From Planctomycetota bacterium (GTDB taxonomy: Bacteria > Planctomycetota > OFTM77), in the NCBI GenBank assembly GCA_029260795.1, contig JAJDCO010000128.1, forward strand, positions 62,001-126,000: 64,000 nt of DNA, given 5' to 3'. Each line of letters starts with the position of its first letter. Position 1 is the stretch's first letter. The position numbers were made by a program, and so were the translations under genes. Below are positions 57,810 to 64,000 of the stretch, one piece after another. The notes under the pieces are model-generated. The model was not told the origin of the DNA. It did no database searches and was given only the letters and a program-made list of their open reading frames with translations.

Positions 57810-58577
57810 TCAGGCCGCTCGCCCGAAGACCGAGTCGAACTGCATCAAGTCCATCGCGACGTGAACGGGCCAGAACCACAAGATGTTTCGAGCGCGTGTG
57901 ATGGCGATCAGGACGAGGAGACCCAAGCCGACATCGGGCAAGAGCCACAGGACGTCGCTCGCCTCGGCCCCGTCACTGAGCAGCGCCGGAACATGCCCTG
58001 CGGCAAACAGAGAGGCCGTGATGCCGATCGCCCACCCTTTGCCCGTCAGCGCTCCGAGGCGAACGAGCAACATCGCGATCGCGAGGTCCTCCAGCGCGAC
58101 TTGAACCGCTTCGTCGACGTGCTGCCAAGTCACGAGTGCCGCCAGCACCTCACCGACCTGCTGCAGCGCACCCGCCGCGATGAGGAAAGCGACGACGGCC
58201 ACGCAGGCCAATCCGAGGCCCGACGCCCCGCTCAGCACGGCTCGCCGCCGACCATCAGGCACCCAAGCCGAGGCGAGGCCATGGCCCGGGCGCAGCAGCA
58301 ACAACCAGAGAGGGGCGAAGATGAGAGCTTGATTGAGACTCTCGAGCAGCGGACCCAAAGGCCCGGTCGCAGGGAGCCGCACACCTGCCTGATAGAGCTG
58401 TCCCAGGCCGATCAGGGCCACCACCGAAAGACCGATCAGGCCCAGCTCCCATCCGGGACGCACGATGTCGACTCGCCGCGTCGTGGGAGCTGTCCGTCGC
58501 CAGGCAGTCCAAACGAGCACGATCAGCGACACCGTCCCGTATCCGGCGAGGAGGCGCAGGTGATGGGCACCCTCCAT
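57810..58577 (-). CDS. CPBP-like intramembrane protein with degenerate protease motif
   Basis: 255 residues from the ATG at 58577, with GGGAGG nine bases upstream. About seven hydrophobic segments are visible. The CPBP (Abi/Rce1) protease blocks appear in order: VALEDLAIAMLLVR where EExxxR is expected, SLFAAGHVPAL (FxxxH) and WFWPVHVAMDLM (HxxxD). Thus the two His-containing blocks are kept, while the first block reads ED instead of EE. Activity is therefore uncertain. Known roles range from CAAX-type proteolysis to bacteriocin immunity. It sits between prolyl oligopeptidase and DUF488 genes on the same strand. Confidence 0.75.
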   Translation of the reverse strand: MEGAHHLRLLAGYGTVSLIVLVWTAWRRTAPTTRRVDIVRPGWELGLIGLSVVALIGLGQLYQAGVRLPATGPLGPLLESLNQALIFAPLWLLLLRPGHGLASAWVPDGRRRAVLSGASGLGLACVAVVAFLIAAGALQQVGEVLAALVTWQHVDEAVQVALEDLAIAMLLVRLGALTGKGWAIGITASLFAAGHVPALLSDGAEASDVLWLLPDVGLGLLVLIAITRARNILWFWPVHVAMDLMQFDSVFGRAA

Positions 58578-58680
58578 CGATACCTCCCGAACGGGAAAAC
58601 CTCCGCCGCCCGACGTCGGGACGACACTTGCCCGCTCAACGCCGGATCGAGGCGAAGCGTTCCCGGTAAAAGGAGGTTCC

Positions 58681-58698
58681 GGGACGCGAGCGGATTCC
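58681..58698 (+). repeat. Diverged dispersed repeat core, copy F
   Basis: GGGACGCGAGCGGATTCC matches the GAGACGCGAACGGAGTCC core at 15 of 18 positions. It lies in the 182-base spacer between the prolyl oligopeptidase stop and the CPBP-like start, close to the hairpin at 58721. Confidence 0.45.
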
Positions 58699-58720
58699 GT
58701 GAGATCGCCGGAGCGCCCCG

Positions 58721-58748
58721 CGAGCCGGCGACGGCCGCCGCCGGCTCG
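58721..58748 (-). terminator. Stem-loop after the prolyl oligopeptidase gene
   Basis: CGAGCCGGCG (58721-58730) pairs perfectly with CGCCGGCTCG (58739-58748) around eight bases. It lies 11 bases beyond the stop of the leftward peptidase gene. There is no T-run. Confidence 0.65.
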
Positions 58749-58759
58749 GTGTTCCCGGC

Positions 58760-60898
58760 TTACTGGATGGCGAGCATTCCGGTCTGCCACATCATGAAGA
58801 TGCGTTGATCGGCCACGTCGCGTACGCGCTGATCGAGAGACTTGCCGGCACCATGCCCGGCATCTCGGTCGACCCAGAGCAGGATCGGCTCCTGGCCCGG
58901 ATGGCTCTGAGTCGTCGCCTGAAGGCGAGCGGTCATCTTGCGCGCATGGAGCGGGTGGACCCGCGCGTCATTCTCACCTGCGGTCAGCATGGTCGCCGGA
59001 TAGGCCAGCCGCTTGATGTTTTGATACGGAGAGTAAGCCATCAGAGTCTTGAACTGCTGAGCATCCTCGCTGGAGCCGTACTCGGGGATCCAGTAGCGTG
59101 CCATGAGGAAGTGCTGATAGCGGATCATGTCGAGCAACGGGACCGCCGAGATCACGGCACTGAACAGCTCGGGACGCTGCGTGAGTGCCGCACCGGTGAG
59201 CAAGCCCCCATTCGATCCACCCGAGATGCCGAGGTGCGCGGGCTGGGTGTAGCCTTGGTCGATCAGCCATTCGGCTGCCGCGATGAAGTCGTCGAAGACG
59301 TTCTGCTTGCGGGCGAGGCGGCCGGCCTCGTGCCACTCCCGACCGTACTCGCCACCCCCGCGCAGATTGGCGACCGCGTAGACGCCGCCCTTCTCGTACC
59401 AGGGAAACATCGTGGCACTGAAGCCCGGCTGCATGCTGACGTTGAAGCCACCGTATCCGTAGAGGATAGTCGGGTTCGTGCCGTCCAGCTTCAGTCCTTT
59501 GCGATGAACGAGGAACATGCTGATCTTCGTCCCGTCCTTCGACGGGTACCAGACCTGCTTCACGGTCACGAGCTCGGGATCGACCGGCACGTCGACGCGC
59601 TCCCAGAGCTTTCGCTCGCCGCTGGCCAGATCGACGCGGTAGATGCTCGAGGGGATGTTGTAGCTCGAGAACGAGAGGAAGGCCTCAGTGCGATCGGGTG
59701 ACGTCGCCAGCCCGGCGCGCCCGATTCCGGGCAGCCCGAGTGAGCGACGGTTGCTGCCATCCAGATCGAAGAGCTCGATGCGGCTCGAGGCCTTCTCCAG
59801 GTACTGCGCCACGAGCACGCCCCGCGCGAGCGAGAAGCCCTGAAGCACGGCATCGGTTCGCTCGGGCACGAGGGTCTTCCAGCGGTCGACCTTTGGCGCA
59901 TGCAGGTCGACGGCGACGATTCGCCCGTTCGGCGCGTCGAGGTTCGTTTGGAGAAAGAGCGTATCGCCGAGGAACTCGCCCGAGCTCTGTGCCTTCTGAC
60001 CGACGATCACGTCCCGACGCACGAAGTCACCGGTCCGGAACCAACGATCCAGGTCGATGATCCAGAGATCGTTGTCCCGAGTGCCGGTCGCATAGCCGAG
60101 CTGCATCCAGCGCCCGTCGTCGCTGATCGAAGCCCACGGCCCGTAAGTCGTCGCCAGCGGCCCCTCGGTGTACTGCTCGAACAGGATCGGATCCTGGCGA
60201 GGATGCCGGCCCAGTCGGTGGAACTGCACTCGCCCCGAGTAGGGGTTCTCGAGATCGGCCAAGCGGCGGTAGAAGAAGCTGTGCCCGTCGGGCATCCAAT
60301 CGCAGCCGCGCACCTTCCCCGGAATCTCGTCCGCCAGCCATTCGCCGCTGACGACATCGAGCACGTACAGCGTCGAGTTCTCGTCGCCACCGCGGTACAT
60401 GCCGAATGCCAGCAGCTCGCCGCTCGGATTGGGCGCGAACCACGAGACCGTCGTCAGTCCTTCAGGATCGAGCGTATTGGGATCGAGCAGAACGCTCGGC
60501 TCGCCGTCGAGGCCCTCGCGCATCCAGATGACCGACTGCGCTTGGTCCCCTTCACGCTTCGAGTAGAAGTAGCGATTGCCCGCCATGCGCGGCGAGCCGA
60601 CCATGCCCACCGACATCAGCTCGCGAAGTCGGCCCTCGAGCGCGGAGCGACCCGGCAGATTGTCGAGCACCCGTCGGGTGTAGGCGTTCTGCGCGTCCGT
60701 CCAGGCACCGACCTTCGCCTCGAGCGCGGCATCGACACCTTCGATCTCTGGTGCGGCGCTGCCTTCGAGCCAGCGATACGGATCCTCGATCCGTTGGCCA
60801 TGAACCTCGTCGACGACGGACTTCGCCTCGGTCGGCGGCGGCCCCTCTTGAGCGAGCGCACCCGAGGTCACGATGAGGAAGACACAAAGCAGTCGCAT
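58760..60898 (-). CDS. Exported prolyl oligopeptidase (S9A)
   Basis: 712 residues from the ATG at 60898 (ggagat upstream). Signal peptide (LLCVFLIVTSGALAQ), then the S9A entry motif DPYRWLEG near residue 38, a seven-bladed propeller to about 430, and the alpha/beta-hydrolase domain. Catalytic triad: Ser in GISGGSNGG near 560, Asp in GENDARV near 643, His in DAGHGAG near 683; the NLRGGGEYGREWHEAG oxyanion region is intact. It cleaves short peptides after proline, here in the periplasm or outside. Monocistronic, framed by hairpins at 58721 and 60969. Confidence 0.95.
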   Translation of the reverse strand: MRLLCVFLIVTSGALAQEGPPPTEAKSVVDEVHGQRIEDPYRWLEGSAAPEIEGVDAALEAKVGAWTDAQNAYTRRVLDNLPGRSALEGRLRELMSVGMVGSPRMAGNRYFYSKREGDQAQSVIWMREGLDGEPSVLLDPNTLDPEGLTTVSWFAPNPSGELLAFGMYRGGDENSTLYVLDVVSGEWLADEIPGKVRGCDWMPDGHSFFYRRLADLENPYSGRVQFHRLGRHPRQDPILFEQYTEGPLATTYGPWASISDDGRWMQLGYATGTRDNDLWIIDLDRWFRTGDFVRRDVIVGQKAQSSGEFLGDTLFLQTNLDAPNGRIVAVDLHAPKVDRWKTLVPERTDAVLQGFSLARGVLVAQYLEKASSRIELFDLDGSNRRSLGLPGIGRAGLATSPDRTEAFLSFSSYNIPSSIYRVDLASGERKLWERVDVPVDPELVTVKQVWYPSKDGTKISMFLVHRKGLKLDGTNPTILYGYGGFNVSMQPGFSATMFPWYEKGGVYAVANLRGGGEYGREWHEAGRLARKQNVFDDFIAAAEWLIDQGYTQPAHLGISGGSNGGLLTGAALTQRPELFSAVISAVPLLDMIRYQHFLMARYWIPEYGSSEDAQQFKTLMAYSPYQNIKRLAYPATMLTAGENDARVHPLHARKMTARLQATTQSHPGQEPILLWVDRDAGHGAGKSLDQRVRDVADQRIFMMWQTGMLAIQ

Positions 60899-60968
60899 GC
60901 GATATCTCCAAGAGGCGAGAGGGAATCGGGGCGCCAAGCCGGACTGTCGCAGGTTACGGCAGCCGGCT

Positions 60969-61012
60969 CTCCAGGAAAAGCCCGGTTACTCGAGGCCGGG
61001 CTTCCCCTGGAG
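60969..61012 (-). terminator. Stem-loop after the PQQ-repeat gene
   Basis: CTCCAGG (60969-60975) pairs with CCTGGAG (61006-61012), and inside it AAGCCCGG pairs with CCGGGCTT. It starts 18 bases beyond the stop of the leftward PQQ-repeat gene at 61031 and separates it from the peptidase gene. Confidence 0.72.
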
Positions 61013-61030
61013 TGGAGATCGCGCGACCCG

Positions 61031-63196
61031 TCAGCGATCAGCGACCTTCTCGGCGATCTCTTCGGGCAAATCGAACACCGACTCATCGAAGTCGTCGAGC
61101 GTGACCTCCTCGAGAGTCACGACCTGCGTCACGTCGTGCTCGGGAATGATGACCGTCGTCTTCGAGGCGATCTTCACGCCGTCGATCTCCCGAAAGTCAC
61201 CGACGACCGTGATCGTCTGCATCGGGCCACCCAATGTCGCCGCGACGACGTCGCTCCCTCGCTGCAGGCCGGACTCCGCATCGAAGTAGAGGGTCTGCTT
61301 CCGACCTTGACGATCGACGGCCTCGACAGCCCAGCAATCGAAGCCGTGATGGTCGACGCGGGCCACCGTCGCCATCGACGAGAAGCGCTCTTGGAACTCA
61401 AGGTCGGAGAGCGCGTTCGCCTCCACTCGGAAGTTCTCGAGCAAGTCTCCGCTCAAGACCATCGCTCCCACCGGTCCGCCAACCATCCAGCCGACTTTCC
61501 CATCGTATCCCTGGCGGATCTGTCCGATGCCCGGGATGTCACTGAGCGAGGTTTGTCGGTTCGGGGACATGCTCCACCTCTCGACTCGCCCTTTCAACCC
61601 GACCGAGGGCATCTCGAAGAGAAGCACCTCGTGGATCCTCCGGGCCTTGCGAATCGCGTCCGCCCCTCCGCGCGCCGCAATGTGATTCTGGAAGAGCTGC
61701 TCGGCCGTCGGAGCATCGGCGGGGAGCTCAACGCGCGCCGGGGGCTCCGGTTGTGGCTCGAGCACGGGCGTGATGTCCATCTCGTCAGCCGAAGAACGAG
61801 CCGACGCGATGGGTGCGCTGCTCGCATCCTTCGAGATCGCGACGACATGATGCCGCGTCCGAAAGTAGATCGTGCCCTCCGAGATCGCCGGCGTCGCCAT
61901 GCACGGCTCGCCCAGGTCGCTGACCGCGAGGACCTCGAGATCGGCTCCCGCCGTGAGAACGTGCACCGAGCCCTCCTCGCTGGTGAAGTAGAGCTTCCCG
62001 TCACCCGCCACCGGTGACGCCGTGAAACCCGTGGTGCCCGTACCCAGGCGTCGGCGCTCGAAGGCCTCGCCCGTCGGCGGGTCGTAGGCCGTCACGATTC
62101 CGGCATCCGTGCCCGCCACCAGCAGGCCGCGGTAGAGGATGGGCGTCTGCATGTAGGTACCGCGGCGGCTCTGGCTCCAGACGACGAACTCCTCGTTGTC
62201 GGGATCGAATCCGTCCGAGATCTCACCGCGCGCGTTGGCGTCGATGGCGTAGATCGGATTCCAGCGCCCATGCCCGTTCGTGATGAACACGATATCGTCG
62301 ACGACGATCGGCGTCGGAACGGGAACGTCGCCACCACCCGACAGCTTCCAAAGCTCCCGACCCGTCTCGAGATCATAGCCACCCATGTGCCGGTAGCCGT
62401 TGACGATGACCTGACTCCGGCCGCCCGCGACATCGACGGTCGGAGAAGACCACGTCGGCACGTCGGTGCGCGGCGTCTTCCAGATCTCGGCACCGGTTGC
62501 GACCTCGAGGGCGCAGAGGTAGGAGTCCTCCTGAACGTCGACCTGGAGGATGAGCATGCCTTCATGGAGGATCGGTGAGCTGGAGAAGCCGAACTGGGCA
62601 CCCTTGGCCGCATACCAGCCCGAGTCCAGCCTGCCGAGGTCCTTGCTCCAGAGAAGCTGACCGTCGAGGTCGTAGCAGTACAGGCCCTCAGAGGCGAAGC
62701 AAGCGACGACGTGCTGGCCATCGGTCACGGGCGAAGACGCCGCATGGCTTCCCTTGGGGTGGCGCTTCATGGCGGGCACGGCCTCGATGGCCGTGCGCAT
62801 CCAGATCAGCTCGCCCGTGTGCTTGTCCAGGCAGACCACTTGAAACTTGTGCGAGCCCTCGTCGTCGACGGGCGTCGGAGACCCGTAGAGCCCGACCTTG
62901 AGCTCAGAGTCTCCGCTGCGACGCACGGCCGTCGTGACGAAGAGCCGGTCACCCCAAATCACGGGAGACGAGTGCGCCAGGCCCGGAATCGCCATGCGCC
63001 AGCGCACGTGCTCGCCGCTCTCGAGATCCCAGCGCGTCGGCAGGGCGTGGTCGTCGGCGACTCCGCGGGCCTGAGGGCCCCGAAAGGACGGCCAATGCCC
63101 GGATGTCGCGTCCTCTTGCGCCGTCGCAGCCGCGGCACCGAGAACGCTGACGAGAACGGCCGTGACACAACGCTCGGCGAAAGCAGAAGCGGGCAT
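61031..63196 (-). CDS. PQQ-like beta-propeller protein with C-terminal LolA-like domain
   Basis: 721 residues from the ATG at 63196, with GGAGG about eight bases upstream. Signal peptide (CVTAVLVSVLGAAAATAQ), then HWPSFRGPQARGVADD, the opening of planctomycete outer membrane PQQ-repeat proteins. Blades include VVCLDKHTGELIWMR, LYCYDLDGQLLWSKDLG, LCALEVATGAEIWKTP and GGYDLETGRELWKL. From about 480 on a second domain (EQLFQNHIAARGGADAIRKARRIHEVLLFEMPSVGLKGRVERW...ANALSDLEFQERF...VIIPEHDVTQVVTLEEVTLDDFDESVFDLP) has the LolA/outer-membrane lipoprotein-sorting fold layout. The propeller lacks clear PQQ-ligand residues, so it is probably structural rather than a dehydrogenase. Confidence 0.87.
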   Translation of the reverse strand: MPASAFAERCVTAVLVSVLGAAAATAQEDATSGHWPSFRGPQARGVADDHALPTRWDLESGEHVRWRMAIPGLAHSSPVIWGDRLFVTTAVRRSGDSELKVGLYGSPTPVDDEGSHKFQVVCLDKHTGELIWMRTAIEAVPAMKRHPKGSHAASSPVTDGQHVVACFASEGLYCYDLDGQLLWSKDLGRLDSGWYAAKGAQFGFSSSPILHEGMLILQVDVQEDSYLCALEVATGAEIWKTPRTDVPTWSSPTVDVAGGRSQVIVNGYRHMGGYDLETGRELWKLSGGGDVPVPTPIVVDDIVFITNGHGRWNPIYAIDANARGEISDGFDPDNEEFVVWSQSRRGTYMQTPILYRGLLVAGTDAGIVTAYDPPTGEAFERRRLGTGTTGFTASPVAGDGKLYFTSEEGSVHVLTAGADLEVLAVSDLGEPCMATPAISEGTIYFRTRHHVVAISKDASSAPIASARSSADEMDITPVLEPQPEPPARVELPADAPTAEQLFQNHIAARGGADAIRKARRIHEVLLFEMPSVGLKGRVERWSMSPNRQTSLSDIPGIGQIRQGYDGKVGWMVGGPVGAMVLSGDLLENFRVEANALSDLEFQERFSSMATVARVDHHGFDCWAVEAVDRQGRKQTLYFDAESGLQRGSDVVAATLGGPMQTITVVGDFREIDGVKIASKTTVIIPEHDVTQVVTLEEVTLDDFDESVFDLPEEIAEKVADR

Positions 63197-63348
63197 GGTT
63201 TTCCTCCGGAGGTCTTGCGGTCCAAGTGGTTGCGCACCGAGACAGCCAAGCCCGCGAGGGCTTTCAGGACTCTTTGGCCTCGCGTCGACCGCCAGTCCGA
63301 ATCGTCGGTCGAGCGCACGCTTCAAGAGGTCCGCCCACCGAGGTCCAT

Positions 63349-64000
63349 CTACCGCATCTCGCCGCGAACTGGGCGATCCTCGATGCTGAGGTGCTCCTCG
63401 ATCTGACGCTCGATGTAGAGGGCTTGATCGGGGTTGCTCAGGCCCGAGAGCAGCTTCAGGTCTCTCCCGCCCCGCGTCTTGAGCCGTAGCTGATAGGTCT
63501 GAGTGGAGCCGTTGCGACCGCGGTTGATCTTCTCTTTGACGTACAGCTGCTCGAGGTCGGCGGCATCGAGGTCGCAGGAGCCGGGCCACGGCAGGGGGCC
63601 ATGTCGCAGGCTGAATCGGTCGTCGCGGCACTGAATCGTCGACTTGTTCACGAAGCCGGTGATCACGAAGTACGTGAGCCCCACGCCCACGGCGACATGG
63701 AGCACTGGAAAGACGAGCATGATCGTCTTACCGATGCCATCGCCTTCCATCTTGTCGGACAAGCCGATCGTGTACCACAGGACCAAGAAGCCGTCCCAGA
63801 AGATCACGAAGAAGAGCAGGAACACGATCACCGGCGAGAACCAGCGTCGCGTGATGGTCAGCCCGCCCCAGCCGTCATCGACGATGGCCACGCCCGGAGG
63901 TTGCGCAATGCTCTCCCGGGGCCGAGTGGTCTCCGATGAAGGACGTGACTCCGGCGCCGGTCGAGGCACTTGATCGTTGAAGTCGAAGACGGAGTCACAG
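63349..64000 (-). CDS. Two-helix membrane protein, 5' end cut by window edge
   Basis: The frame is open through the right edge. The GTG at 63969 could start a 206-residue protein, but the residues before it (CDSVFDFNDQVPRPAPE) look coding and resemble the end of a zinc-ribbon (C-x-S-V-F-D-F), so the true start is probably outside. Visible part: a Pro/Ser-rich linker, two membrane helices (VIVFLLFFVIFWDGFLVLWYTIGL and IMLVFPVLHVAVGVGLTYFVITGFV) and a C-terminal beta-rich domain (STIQCRDDRFSLRHGPLPWPG, QTYQLRLKTRGGRDLKLLSGL). The last part resembles a PH-like fold. Unknown function. It lies 152 bases upstream of the PQQ-repeat gene. Confidence 0.8.
   Translation of the reverse strand, partial: CDSVFDFNDQVPRPAPESRPSSETTRPRESIAQPPGVAIVDDGWGGLTITRRWFSPVIVFLLFFVIFWDGFLVLWYTIGLSDKMEGDGIGKTIMLVFPVLHVAVGVGLTYFVITGFVNKSTIQCRDDRFSLRHGPLPWPGSCDLDAADLEQLYVKEKINRGRNGSTQTYQLRLKTRGGRDLKLLSGLSNPDQALYIERQIEEHLSIEDRPVRGEMR

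Noticed and set aside
59900..62017. A 705-codon plus-strand open frame across the peptidase and PQQ-repeat genes
   Set aside because: It crosses two well-supported minus-strand genes and the terminator between them.

Overview
The window is 64 kb of high-GC, gene-dense bacterial DNA, best read as a Planctomycetota chromosome segment. The evidence is a PVC-type membrane-bound dehydrogenase/cytochrome c protein (42608-45961), two choice-of-anchor B proteins, a CehA/McbA-type PHP hydrolase, a Ser/Thr kinase fused to a formylglycine-generating-enzyme-like domain, several ECF sigma/anti-sigma pairs and large exported proteins with carboxypeptidase-regulatory repeats. The lineage call (perhaps the marine Saltatorellus-like group) is inference; no rRNA or other marker is present. 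Both window edges cut genes: a metallophosphoesterase loses its C-terminus at the left, and a membrane protein loses its N-terminus at the right. I found no tRNA, rRNA, CRISPR array, IS element or prophage.

Layout. 1-5640: metallophosphoesterase, giant membrane kinase, and three small lipoproteins (two with PEGA domains) converging on it. 5916-9400: a secretin-N-like exported protein followed by three minor pseudopilin genes (GspI/J/K-like). 9547-18535: AI-2E/PerM-family permease, choice-of-anchor B protein, regulatory-repeat membrane protein and PHP hydrolase. 18574-21993: broken ECF sigma gene, strong stem-loops, a double-thioredoxin protein, a lone receiver domain and a zinc-ribbon protein. 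22040-31040: an eight-gene minus-strand operon for a type II secretion/type IV pilus-like machine (major pseudopilin, GspF, second pseudopilin, PilM-PilN fusion, PilO-like, PilP/GspC-like, secretin-TPR fusion, GspE), tightly coupled by ATGA overlaps. 31644-36535: a second regulatory-repeat protein (with PDZ) and a second choice-of-anchor B protein. 36617-39521: ECF sigma, anti-sigma and two exported stand-alone secretin-fold proteins in one operon. 39906-42573: a Tae4-like amidase, small coiled-coil protein, thioesterase, tandem-repeat spacer and GNAT enzyme. 42608-64000: PVC cytochrome, sulfatase-like/TPR protein, aldo/keto reductase, mutarotase-like protein, parallel beta-helix protein, sigma/zf-HC2 anti-sigma pair, Nudix-beta-lactamase fusion, DUF488, CPBP-like protein, prolyl oligopeptidase, PQQ-repeat protein and the truncated membrane protein.

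How it fits together. The main secretion operon supplies ATPase, platform, assembly proteins, secretin and major pseudopilin; the 5916-9400 cluster supplies minor pseudopilins, so together they nearly complete one machine (prepilin peptidase not seen). The two choice-of-anchor B proteins, each beside a regulatory-repeat protein, flank the operon and may be cargo or surface partners (inference). A recurring 18-bp core, GAGACGCGAACGGAGTCC, sits in several spacers and looks like a dispersed stem-loop repeat.
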